From: Thioalkalivibrio sp.
GTDB lineage: Bacteria > Pseudomonadota > Gammaproteobacteria > SpSt-1174
Direction: 5' to 3'
Length of the DNA: 21,416 nt
Assembly (NCBI GenBank): GCA_011046015.1
Contig: DSBO01000113.1
Span: 1 to 21,416 of the forward strand
The position numbers were made by a program, and so were the translations under genes. The first letter of the stretch is position 1, and the number at the start of each line of letters is the position of its first letter. Below the pieces are notes generated by a model. It saw nothing but the letters and a program-made list of their open reading frames with translations, did not search any database and was not told the origin of the DNA. Below, piece by piece: positions 1 to 7,071 of the stretch.

Positions 1-1407
1 ACCATGCCGCCGGTAGCAGACCAGGTCGATGACCACGTCCTTCTTGAAGGTCATGCGGTAGTCCAGGGCGATGCGGGTGGCGAACAGCACCATCTCCGGG
101 TCGTCGCCGTTCACGTGCAGGATGGGGGCGTTCACCATCTTGGCCACGTCGGTGCAGTAGAGGGTGGAGCGGGCATCCTTGAGGGTGCTGGTGGTGAAGC
201 CGATCTGGTTGTTGATGACGATGTGCACCGTGCCCTTGGTGGAGAAGCCGCGTGTCTGCGACATGTTGAGCGTCTCCATCACCACGCCCTGGCCGGCAAA
301 GGCCGCATCGCCGTGGATCAGCACCGGCAGTACCTGCTGTCCGTGGCGGTCGTTGCGCCGTTCCTGGCGGGCGCGTACCGAACCCTCCACCACCGGGTTG
401 ACGATCTCCAGGTGCGATGGGTTGAAGGCCAGCGCCAGATGCACGGGGCCGCCCGCAGTCTGCACGTCGGAGGAGAAGCCCTGGTGGTACTTTACGTCGC
501 CCGTGCGCTCCCTGCTGTGGTTCCGGCCCTCGAACTCCTGAAAGAGCTCGCGCGGGGTCTTGCTCAGCACGTTCACCAGCACGTTGAGCCGCCCCCGATG
601 AGCCATGCCGAGCACGATCTCCTTCGCGCCGTGCTCGCCAGCGCGCTGCACCAGGTGATCGAGCAGCGGGATGAGGCTCTCGCCGCCTTCGAGAGAGAAG
701 CGCTTCTGGCCAACGTACTTGGCGTGCAGGTAGTGTTCCAGGCCCTCGGCGGCACTGAGCTTGTAGAGCAGGCGGCGGCGGGCGTCGGCATCGAAGTCCG
801 GCGTGGCGCGAGTGCTTTCCAGGCGCTGCTGGATCCAGCGCTTTTCCTCGGTGTTGGTGATGTGCATGTACTCCACGCCGATGTGGTGGCAGTACGTGCG
901 CTCGAGGGTGTCGAGGATCTCGGCCAGCGTGGCCTCGCCGGGACCGGTGAGAGAACCGGTCTGGAAACGCAGATTGAGATCGGCCTCGCTCAGGCCGTGA
1001 TGGGCAAGCGTGAGTTCCGGTATCTCGGGGTTTTTCGTCAGGCCCAGCGGGTCGAGCTCGGCGAGCTGGTGGCCGCGGAAGCGGTAGGCGTTGATCAGCT
1101 GCAGCACCCGCACCTGCTTTAGCTCGTGGTCGAGGCTGATGGCCTCGGCCGGGCGTTCCGCCGCACCCGGCGGGCGTCTGCGGGCCAGGTTGCGGAACTC
1201 TCGCCGGATGTCCGAGTGCGGCACGTCGGTCTCAGTGCCGTTGACGCGCGGCAGGCTGTCGAAGTAGTCACGCCAGTGCGCCGCCACCAACCCCGGGTCG
1301 CGCAGGTAGCGTTCGTAGAGGGCTTCAAGATAGGCGGCGTTGGCACCGGCCAGCGGAGAGGAGCGCCACAGCGCCTGCATGCTCTTGGGGTTGTCGTCCT
1401 GGCTCAT
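1..1407 (-). CDS. sucA: 2-oxoglutarate dehydrogenase E1 component, N-terminal half (partial)
   Basis: The thiamine-diphosphate-dependent E1 subunit of the TCA-cycle 2-oxoglutarate dehydrogenase complex decarboxylates 2-oxoglutarate and passes the succinyl group to SucB lipoate. The complement strand is open for 469 codons from the ATG at 1405-1407 (start MSQDDNPKSMQALW) to the window edge, about half of the usual length of roughly 940 residues. The N-terminal segment LAGANAAYLEALYERYL is typical of the family. HRGRLNVL lies near residue 268, and the thiamine-diphosphate region HGDAAFAGQG near residue 362 is followed by GTVHIVINNQIGFTTS. The visible part ends at CYRRHG. The gene is divergent from uvrD across about 120 bases. 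No convincing Shine-Dalgarno precedes the ATG. sucB is expected downstream, outside the window. Confidence 0.97.
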   Translation of the reverse strand, partial: MSQDDNPKSMQALWRSSPLAGANAAYLEALYERYLRDPGLVAAHWRDYFDSLPRVNGTETDVPHSDIRREFRNLARRRPPGAAERPAEAISLDHELKQVRVLQLINAYRFRGHQLAELDPLGLTKNPEIPELTLAHHGLSEADLNLRFQTGSLTGPGEATLAEILDTLERTYCHHIGVEYMHITNTEEKRWIQQRLESTRATPDFDADARRRLLYKLSAAEGLEHYLHAKYVGQKRFSLEGGESLIPLLDHLVQRAGEHGAKEIVLGMAHRGRLNVLVNVLSKTPRELFQEFEGRNHSRERTGDVKYHQGFSSDVQTAGGPVHLALAFNPSHLEIVNPVVEGSVRARQERRNDRHGQQVLPVLIHGDAAFAGQGVVMETLNMSQTRGFSTKGTVHIVINNQIGFTTSTLKDARSTLYCTDVAKMVNAPILHVNGDDPEMVLFATRIALDYRMTFKKDVVIDLVCYRRHG

Positions 1408-1511
1408 CGAGGGGTCGCGGGTCCGTTCGTGTCGCTCTTCTTATATAGTGTAGCCAAAGCCTGACATGTTCCATCCCACATGTCCCGCATGTCGGGTGCC
1501 GCCGGCGCATC

Positions 1512-1527
1512 TGGTAGAATCCGGCCG
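1512..1527 (+). promoter_or_regulatory. Extended -10 promoter abutting the uvrD start
   Basis: TGGTAGAAT at 1512-1520 matches an extended -10 (TGnTATAAT type, one mismatch). A start point about seven bases downstream would fall at or next to the uvrD ATG at 1528, and no Shine-Dalgarno lies before that ATG, so the message may be leaderless. No good -35 and no LexA-type CTG-N10-CAG operator was seen. Two ACATGT palindromes (1464-1469 and 1478-1483) and one GCATGT (1487-1492) lie upstream in the sucA-uvrD intergenic region. Their role is unknown. Confidence 0.4.
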
Positions 1528-3696
1528 ATGGACGTCACACCGATCATCGATCCCCTCAACGTCGCCCAGCGCGAGGCCGTTACGGCCCCGCCCCAGTCCG
1601 TGCTCGTACTCGCCGGGGCCGGCAGCGGCAAGACCCGCGTGCTGGTGCACCGTATCGCCTGGCTGATCCAGGTCGAGAACGTCTCACCCTACGCCATCAT
1701 GGCCGTGACCTTCACCAACAAGGCGGCCGGCGAGATGCGCGGGCGCATCGAGGCACTGCTGGGTGTGCCGGCCGGTGGCATGTGGGTGGGCACCTTTCAC
1801 GGCCTGGCGCATCGTATGCTGCGCGCCCACTGGCGCGAGGCCGATCTGCCGCAGGGCTTCCAGATCATCGACGCCGACGACCAGCTGCGCATGGTCAAGC
1901 GCGTGATGCGCGAGATGGAGGTGGACGAGTCGCGCTGGCCGCCCAAGCAGGCCATGTGGTACATCAACGGCCGCAAGGACGAGGGTCAGCGCGCCGAGCA
2001 CATCGCCGACACCGGTGACCCCTTTGTGCGCCAGATGGTGCGCATCTACAGTGCCTACGAGGCCGCCTGCCGCCGTGCCGGCGCGGTGGACTTTGCCGAG
2101 CTGCTGCTGCGCGCACTGGAGCTGTTGCGCGACAACGCCTCGTTGCTGCACCACTACCAGCAGCGCTTCCGCCACATCCTGGTGGACGAGTTCCAGGACA
2201 CCAACGGCCTGCAGTACGCCTGGCTGCGGCTAATCGCCGGCGAGAAGAACCCCATCTTCGCCGTGGGCGACGATGACCAGTCGATCTACGGCTGGCGGGG
2301 CGCGCGCATCGAGAACATCCAGAGCTTCACCCGCGATTTTCCGCAGTCCCAGACCGTGCGCCTGGAACAGAACTACCGCTCCACCCAGACCATCCTCGAT
2401 GCCGCCAACGCACTGATCGAGAACAACGACGGGCGCATGGGGAAGAACCTGTGGACCGACGGCGAGCGCGGCGAGCCGATCCGCCTGTACACGGCCTACA
2501 ACGAGCAGGACGAGGCGCGCTTCGTCGCCGATCGTATCCGCGAGTGGGCGGAGCAGGGGCATCGCCGCGACGAGGTGGCGGTGCTGTACCGCTCCAACGC
2601 CCAGTCGCGCGTGTTCGAGGAGACCTTCATGGCGCTGGGCATCCCGTACCGCGTGTACGGCGGGCTGCGCTTCTTCGAGCGCGCCGAGATCCGCGACGCG
2701 CTGGCCTACCTGCGCCTGGTGGCCAACCGCAACGACGACGCCTCCTTCGAGCGCGTGGTCAACCAGCCGGCACGCGGCCTGGGCGAACGCACCCTGGCGC
2801 AGATTCGCGAGCGCGCGCGCCACGACAACCTGCCGCTGTGGCAGGCGGCCTCGGCCCTGCTGGAGCACCAGGCCCTGACCGCGCGCGCCGGCAACGCCCT
2901 GCGCGGCTTCACCGTCCTGATCGAGTGCATGGCCGAGGCGGTCGGCGACCTGCCGCTGGCCGAGCAGGTCGAGCACGTGGTCGCGCACTCCGGCCTCAAG
3001 GAGCATTACGGCAAGGAGAAGGGCGAGAAGGGCCAGGCGCGGCTCGACAACCTGGACGAACTGGTCACTGCCGCGCAGGGCTTCGTGCTCGACCCGGAGG
3101 TGCACGAACACATGGATGCGCTGTCGGCCTTTCTCTCCCATGCCGCGCTCGAGGCCGGCGAGGGTCAGGGCGATTCCTGGGAGGACTGCGTGCAGATGAT
3201 GACCCTGCACGCGGCCAAGGGCCTGGAGTTCCCGCTGGTGTTCCTCGCTGGCATGGAGGAGGGGCTGTTCCCGCACCAGATGTCGCTGGACGAGCCGGGG
3301 CGGCTGGAGGAGGAGCGTCGGCTCTGCTACGTGGGCATCACCCGCGCGCGCCAAGCCCTGTACCTCACCTGTGCCGAGCGCCGCCGTTTGCATGGCTCCG
3401 AGCGTTACAACCTGCCCTCGCAGTTCATCGGCGAGATCCCGGCCGCGCTCATCGAGGAGATCCGCCCCAGGGTGTCGATCTCCCAGCCCGTGTACCGGCC
3501 CGCGGCCCACACGCCGATCGAGCCGCCGCCCGAAGCGGGTCTCGGTGTCGGCCAGCGCGTGCGGCACCCGAAGTTCGGCGAGGGACTGGTGATCGACTAC
3601 GAGGGGCAGGGCAGTCACGCCCGCGTGCAGGTGAACTTCGCCGATGCCGGCGACAAGTGGCTGGTGCTGGCCTACGCGAACCTGCAGCCGCTGTGA
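1528..3696 (+). CDS. uvrD: DNA helicase II, UvrD
   Basis: ATP-dependent 3'-5' superfamily 1A helicase of nucleotide-excision and methyl-directed mismatch repair. The protein has 722 residues; E. coli UvrD has 720. Start MDVTPIIDPLNVAQREAV aligns with the E. coli start, which is why I chose 1528 over the in-frame ATG at 1480. Walker A is AGAGSGKT (Lys35). Other motifs are VTFTNKAA (residues 60-67), DEFQDT (220-225), GDDDQSIYGWRGA (247-259), QNYRST (281-286), MTLHAAKGLEFP near 558 and YVGITRA near 601. The C-terminal part (GQRVRHPKFGEG to the end) is the Tudor-like RNA-polymerase-binding domain found in UvrD and PcrA and absent from Rep, so UvrD is the better call. No defect was seen. Confidence 0.98.
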   Translation: MDVTPIIDPLNVAQREAVTAPPQSVLVLAGAGSGKTRVLVHRIAWLIQVENVSPYAIMAVTFTNKAAGEMRGRIEALLGVPAGGMWVGTFHGLAHRMLRAHWREADLPQGFQIIDADDQLRMVKRVMREMEVDESRWPPKQAMWYINGRKDEGQRAEHIADTGDPFVRQMVRIYSAYEAACRRAGAVDFAELLLRALELLRDNASLLHHYQQRFRHILVDEFQDTNGLQYAWLRLIAGEKNPIFAVGDDDQSIYGWRGARIENIQSFTRDFPQSQTVRLEQNYRSTQTILDAANALIENNDGRMGKNLWTDGERGEPIRLYTAYNEQDEARFVADRIREWAEQGHRRDEVAVLYRSNAQSRVFEETFMALGIPYRVYGGLRFFERAEIRDALAYLRLVANRNDDASFERVVNQPARGLGERTLAQIRERARHDNLPLWQAASALLEHQALTARAGNALRGFTVLIECMAEAVGDLPLAEQVEHVVAHSGLKEHYGKEKGEKGQARLDNLDELVTAAQGFVLDPEVHEHMDALSAFLSHAALEAGEGQGDSWEDCVQMMTLHAAKGLEFPLVFLAGMEEGLFPHQMSLDEPGRLEEERRLCYVGITRARQALYLTCAERRRLHGSERYNLPSQFIGEIPAALIEEIRPRVSISQPVYRPAAHTPIEPPPEAGLGVGQRVRHPKFGEGLVIDYEGQGSHARVQVNFADAGDKWLVLAYANLQPL

Positions 3697-3755
3697 CGCG
3701 GCCTGGAACATCTTTCGAATCCTAGCGAGAACAAACACACCAGGAGGCCCGTTTC

Positions 3756-4865
3756 ATGAAACGACGCGAATTTCTCAAGGGCGCCGGCGTTGGCGCGCTG
3801 GCCGTGGGCGCCTCGGCGCTGTCCGGCTGCAACCGGGACGAGGCGACCGCGACCACCGCAGCGGCGCGCCCGCAGGAGACCTTCGAGTGGAAGATGGTCA
3901 CCACCTGGCCCAAGAACTTCCCGGGCATGGGCACCAGCGCCGAGAAGCTCGCCACCCTGATCGGCGCGATGTCGGGCGGGCGGCTCAAGGTCCGCGTCTT
4001 CGGCGGCGGCGAGCTGGTGCCGGCGCTGGATGTATTCGACACCGTGAGTCAGGGCGGGGCCGAGATGGGCCATGGCGCGGCCTACTACTGGAAGAGCAAG
4101 AGCGATGTCTTCCCCTTCTTCTCCACGGTGCCCTTTGGCATGAACGCCGAGGAGATGAATGCCTGGCTGCACTATGGTGGCGGGCTGGAACTGTGGAAGG
4201 AGGCGTATGCCCCGTACGGCGTGATTCCGGCGGCGGCCGGCAACACCGGCGTGCAGATGGCCGGCTGGTTCAACAAGGAGATCAATCGCCTGGAGGACCT
4301 CAAGGGCCTGAAGATGCGTATCCCGGGACTGGGTGGCGAGGTGCTCAAGCGCGCCGGCGGCACACCCGTGAACATGGCCGGCGGCGAACTGTTCCTGGCC
4401 ATGCAGACCGGCGCGCTGGACGCGCTGGAATGGGTCGGCCCCTACAACGACCTCGCCTTCGGCCTGCACAAGGTGGCGAAGTACTACTACTACCCGGGCT
4501 GGCACGAGCCGGGCACCACGCTCGAGGCCATCATCAATCAGGCCGCCTTCGAGCAGCTGCCGGCCGACCTGCAGAGCATCGTCATCAGTGCCTGCCGTGT
4601 GGTGAACCAGGACATGCTCAACCTCTACACTGCGCGCAACCACGACGCCCTGCAGACCCTGGTCGGCAAGCACGGCGTCGACGTGCGCCGCCTGCCGGAC
4701 GACGTGCTCGTGCGCCTGCGCAGCCTTTCAGAAGAGGTGGTGGGCGGGCTGGTCGGCAACAACGAGTTCGCCCGGCGCGTGTACGACTCCTACGAGGGCT
4801 TCTACGACCAGGCGGTCAAGTGGCACGACATCTCGGAGCGGGCGTACTTCGACGTGCGCGGATGA
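3756..4865 (+). CDS. TRAP transporter solute-binding protein, DctP/TakP-like, Tat lipoprotein
   Basis: Periplasmic substrate receptor of a tripartite ATP-independent transporter, 369 residues. The N-terminus has a twin-arginine signal KRREFLK (residues 2-8), a hydrophobic stretch and a lipobox LSGC (Cys25), so it is probably Tat-exported and membrane-anchored. The body matches the TakP-like subfamily (2-oxo acids or other organic acids): TTWPKNFPGMGT near residue 49, AGNTGVQMAGWF, MRIPGLGGEVLKRAGG, GALDALEWVGPYND and KVAKYYYYPGW. The substrate cannot be read from sequence. A strong Shine-Dalgarno AGGAGG (3742-3747) fixes the start. No permease gene adjoins it; the only TRAP permease pair in the window is dctQM at 12025-13955. 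Tat export of TRAP receptors is known for some members. Confidence 0.93.
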   Translation: MKRREFLKGAGVGALAVGASALSGCNRDEATATTAAARPQETFEWKMVTTWPKNFPGMGTSAEKLATLIGAMSGGRLKVRVFGGGELVPALDVFDTVSQGGAEMGHGAAYYWKSKSDVFPFFSTVPFGMNAEEMNAWLHYGGGLELWKEAYAPYGVIPAAAGNTGVQMAGWFNKEINRLEDLKGLKMRIPGLGGEVLKRAGGTPVNMAGGELFLAMQTGALDALEWVGPYNDLAFGLHKVAKYYYYPGWHEPGTTLEAIINQAAFEQLPADLQSIVISACRVVNQDMLNLYTARNHDALQTLVGKHGVDVRRLPDDVLVRLRSLSEEVVGGLVGNNEFARRVYDSYEGFYDQAVKWHDISERAYFDVRG

Positions 4866-4947
4866 GGGGACGCAAGGCGTTAGGTGTGAGGCGTTAGGCG
4901 AAAGCGGAATCTCTTGCGTCTCTCGCCCTCCGCCTCACCCTTACGTA
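4866..4947. repeat. Direct and inverted repeats between convergent genes, possible bidirectional terminator
   Basis: The gap between the TRAP receptor and the convergent beta-barrel gene holds a 9-bp direct repeat GGCGTTAGG (4876-4884 and 4890-4898, period 14). It also holds two 8-bp perfect inverted pairs: GACGCAAG (4869-4876) with CTTGCGTC (4913-4920), and GTGAGGCG (4886-4893) with CGCCTCAC (4931-4938). The second pair overlaps the first, so the two stems exclude each other or form a pseudoknot. There is no clear T-tract. It may be a dispersed intergenic repeat acting as terminator. Confidence 0.5.
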
Positions 4948-5445
4948 TCAGAAGAAGTTCACCGTCAGGCTGACGAAGTCGATGTCGTCGAGGTCATTGT
5001 TGATGCGGGTGTATTCCAGTTCCAGCTGGGCGAGCCCGAGACTCAGGCCGAGGCCGAGGCCGGCGGAGGTGTCGGTGCTCGCATCCGAGGCGCCATTGAC
5101 CGAGATGTCCGAGCGCACGATGCCGCCCTTGGCCTTGAGGTAGGCCGGGCCGGCCGAACGGAACACGGCGTAGCCGCCAAGGGTGTCGATCTCCCAGTCG
5201 TTGAGACCGGCCTTGCCGTCGTCGATGGTGGTCGTGTACTCGCCCTCCAGGCTCACGTCGCCGACGACGAGCCCGATGATGTCGCGCCCGAGCACCACGC
5301 CCGCGTTGGTGGCGTCGTCAAAGCCGTTGGCGTCGGTGGCCATGTAGCCGGCCTTGGCGCCGATGTACCACCCATCGGCCAGGGCGGCCGCCGGGCCGAT
5401 GGCCAGCGCGGCGGCGAGCAGGGTATTGGTCATTACGCGTTTCAT
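4948..5445 (-). CDS. Small outer-membrane beta-barrel protein
   Basis: 165 residues. The start MKRVMTNTLLAAALAIG begins a clear Sec signal peptide with likely cleavage after ALA (residue 23), before DGWYIGAKAGY. The mature part of about 142 residues alternates hydrophobic and polar residues in strand-like stretches (WYIGAKAGY, VSLEGEYTT, DTLGGYAVFR, YLKAKGGIV, LGLSLGLAQLELEYTRI). It ends in VSLTVNFF, with the C-terminal Phe typical of BAM substrates. This fits the OmpA-like/OMP_b-brl eight-stranded barrel group; function is unknown. The ATG at 5443-5445 is preceded on the minus strand by AGAGGGC, a fair ribosome site. The reading frame continues upstream to 5598, but that extension lacks a signal-like sequence and is rejected. 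It converges on the TRAP receptor gene. Confidence 0.85.
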   Translation of the reverse strand: MKRVMTNTLLAAALAIGPAAALADGWYIGAKAGYMATDANGFDDATNAGVVLGRDIIGLVVGDVSLEGEYTTTIDDGKAGLNDWEIDTLGGYAVFRSAGPAYLKAKGGIVRSDISVNGASDASTDTSAGLGLGLSLGLAQLELEYTRINNDLDDIDFVSLTVNFF

Positions 5446-5485
5446 GGCAGTGCCCTCTGCAGTTGTTGGTAGTTGATGCCGCGGG

Positions 5486-5491
5486 ATTCTA
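5486..5491 (-). promoter_or_regulatory. Possible -10 of the beta-barrel gene
   Basis: On the minus strand TAGAAT (one mismatch to TATAAT) lies about 40 bases before the ATG at 5445, leaving a leader of about 34 bases. No good -35 hexamer was found at 16-18 bases. Nothing else recognisable was seen in the 226-base divergent gap 5446-5671, apart from the ribosome site of the next gene. Confidence 0.3.
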
Positions 5492-5671
5492 CCGCCTTTG
5501 GACCGGCTGACGCTGCGACCCGTCTCACGGATGTCCCTCGGCGCGTGATATCCGCACTCCAGGCAGGGATACCACGCCGTGCGGTGCGGTGCTAGCATTA
5601 CTCCCGCCAGGGGAGAGGTCGCTTGGGGCGACGACCGCTGGAACCAGAATAATCAACAGGGAGAACCATGA

Positions 5672-6241
5672 ATGTCCGCAACCAATCCGTATACGGCACC
5701 GGGTAGTGCGGTGGCCGACGCCGCCGTGGCCTATGCCGAGCCGAAGGTCTTTGGTACCGGCCGCCTGGGGCGGCTGCGCTATTTCGGCTACAGCTTCATG
5801 ATTACCTTCGCGCTGTATATCGTGCTCGGTATCGCCGCCGCGGTGATGGTGCCGATGGTCGGTAACAACCCGGAGGCGCTGGGCCCCATGTTCATCGGGC
5901 TTTACCTGGTGGCCGCCGTCGTGGGTACCGTCATCGCCGTGTTCCTCGGGGTGCAGCGACTGCACGACATGGGCTACAGCGGCTGGCTCTGGCTGCTGCT
6001 GCTGGTGCCGATCGTGAACATCCTGATGTCGCTGTTCATGCTGTTCGCTCCGGGCACCGATGGCGAGAACCAGTACGGCCTGCCACCCAAACCGAACAAT
6101 GGCGGCGTGTACCTGATGGCGATCGCGGTGCCGGTGGTGATGTTCTTCTTCATCGGGCTTCTCGCGGCCATCGCCGTGCCGGCCTATCAGGAGTACGTGG
6201 AACGTGCCCAGCAGATGGAGATGAACGGGTACAATCGCTAG
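5672..6241 (+). CDS. DUF805 membrane protein with pilin-like C-terminal helix
   Basis: 189 residues, function unknown. DUF805 signatures are GTGRLGRLRYFGYSF (28-42), VQRLHDMGYSGWLWLLLLVP (94-113) and APGTDGENQYG (126-136). Membrane segments lie near 41-62, 73-93, 104-125 and 148-168. The tail FFFIGLLAAIAVPAYQEYVERA (158-179) strongly resembles the N-terminal helix of type IV pilins (GILAAIAIPAYQDY), but sits at the C-terminus with no prepilin peptidase site before it. I chose the ATG at 5672 because AGGGAGA (5658-5664) lies seven bases before it. The ATG at 5668 is too close and opens only a 12-codon frame that overlaps it. An intrinsic terminator follows. Confidence 0.85.
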   Translation: MSATNPYTAPGSAVADAAVAYAEPKVFGTGRLGRLRYFGYSFMITFALYIVLGIAAAVMVPMVGNNPEALGPMFIGLYLVAAVVGTVIAVFLGVQRLHDMGYSGWLWLLLLVPIVNILMSLFMLFAPGTDGENQYGLPPKPNNGGVYLMAIAVPVVMFFFIGLLAAIAVPAYQEYVERAQQMEMNGYNR

Positions 6242-6260
6242 ACTGCGCCGCCAGCGCATG

Positions 6261-6289
6261 AAAACGGCCGGGTATCCGGCCGTTTTTTT
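6261..6289 (+). terminator. Rho-independent terminator after the DUF805 gene
   Basis: Perfect 11-bp stem AAAACGGCCGG (6261-6271) with CCGGCCGTTTT (6276-6286), tetraloop GTAT, then a run of seven T (6283-6289). The stem with flanking A and T runs could work in both directions, but the minus-strand side has only four T. This is the clearest intrinsic terminator in the window. It ends 27 bases before the next start codon. Confidence 0.93.
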
Positions 6290-6316
6290 ATTGGATCAAT
6301 GAAGGAAGGGTCCGTT

Positions 6317-6913
6317 ATGAGCAAGCCCTACGCCGAATCCTGCGACCAGAACCGCGAGCCGATCCTGCAGGTCCTGGTCGAACTCTTCGACCGCCCGGGC
6401 CGGGTGCTGGAGATCGGCTCGGGGACGGGGCAGCACGCCGTGTTCTTTCCCCGCCACCTGGCGCAGCTCGACTGGCAGCCCAGCGACGTGCCCGAGGCCC
6501 TGGCGGGCATCCGGCTCTGGATCGAGGAAGCGGGTCTTCCCAATGTGCGAATGCCGGTAGCGCTGGACGTCAGCGCGCCCGACTGGCCGGTGGTGCAGGT
6601 CGAGTACGTCTTCTCCGCCAACACCGCGCACATCATGCACTGGCCGGCGGTGGAGGCCATGTTCGCCGGCATCGGCCGGGTGCTGGCGCCGGGCGGCCGT
6701 TTTGCCCTGTATGGCCCGTTCAACCGCGAGGGGTGCTACACCAGCGAGAGCAACGCCCGGTTCGACACCTGGCTCAGGGGGCGCGATCCCGGCAGCGGCG
6801 TGCGCGACCTGGAGGCGCTGGACGCGCTGGCCACCGCCCAGGGCCTCACGCTGGAGGCTGACGTGGCGATGCCCGCGAACAACGCGATCCTCTGCTGGTG
6901 CCGCGGCGCCTGA
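6317..6913 (+). CDS. DUF938 family SAM-dependent methyltransferase-like protein
   Basis: 198 residues. The segment VLEIGSGTGQH (30-40) is class I methyltransferase motif I (SAM-binding loop), followed by the acidic PSDVPE. DUF938 signatures are the start KPYAESCDQNREPIL, YVFSANTAHIMHW, VLAPGGRFALYGPFNREG and SNARFDTWLRGRDP. Substrate and role are unknown. The ATG at 6317 is preceded by GGAAGG (6304-6309) at good spacing, so I prefer it to the in-frame ATG at 6299, which lies directly behind the terminator. The next gene, rpfG, begins about 160 bases downstream. Confidence 0.9.
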   Translation: MSKPYAESCDQNREPILQVLVELFDRPGRVLEIGSGTGQHAVFFPRHLAQLDWQPSDVPEALAGIRLWIEEAGLPNVRMPVALDVSAPDWPVVQVEYVFSANTAHIMHWPAVEAMFAGIGRVLAPGGRFALYGPFNREGCYTSESNARFDTWLRGRDPGSGVRDLEALDALATAQGLTLEADVAMPANNAILCWCRGA

Positions 6914-6921
6914 ACCGCCGC

Positions 6922-6940
6922 CCGCCCGAAAACCGGGCGG
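6922..6940. terminator. GC-rich hairpin after the DUF938 gene
   Basis: CCGCCCG (6922-6928) and CGGGCGG (6934-6940) form a 7-bp perfect stem with loop AAAAC, starting nine bases after the stop codon. There is no T-tract on either strand, so its use as a terminator is uncertain. Confidence 0.35.
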
Positions 6941-6988
6941 AAGACCCCAAATGGTGACCGGGTACTTCCCCCGCCACCCCGGCCTGCG

Positions 6989-7071
6989 TACAATCGCGGC
7001 CCGAAAACGATAACAGCGGAGCACACTCCGCGCATTCACGCGCCAGCGGCGCGGCCAAAGGACCAGAGGAC
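6989..7071 (+). promoter_or_regulatory. Putative rpfG promoter and structured leader
   Basis: TACAAT (6989-6994) is a good -10 candidate; TTCCCC (6966-6971) at 17-base spacing is a poor -35. A transcript starting near 7001 would have a leader of about 70 bases with two perfect hairpins: GCGGAG/CTCCGC (7016-7021 with 7026-7031, loop CACA) and CGCGCC/GGCGCG (7039-7044 with 7048-7053, loop AGC). The second stem ends just before the likely ribosome site AAAGGA (7057-7062). I did not recognise a known riboswitch class. Confidence 0.35.

Noticed and set aside
4..1122. 372-codon open frame on the + strand
   Set aside because: It is antisense to sucA, whose protein is unmistakable. The His/Val/Leu-rich translation is typical of a GC-rich shadow frame.
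1464..1492. ACATGT/GCATGT repeats between sucA and uvrD as an operator array
   Set aside because: Short, unevenly spaced (14 and 9 bases) and matching no regulator consensus I can name.
2230..3738. 502-codon open frame antisense to uvrD
   Set aside because: No recognisable domain; lies wholly opposite a highly conserved gene.
5668..5706. 12-codon frame (ATG at 5668) overlapping the DUF805 start
   Set aside because: The ATG is only three bases from the ribosome site and four bases before the real start; no evidence that it is translated.
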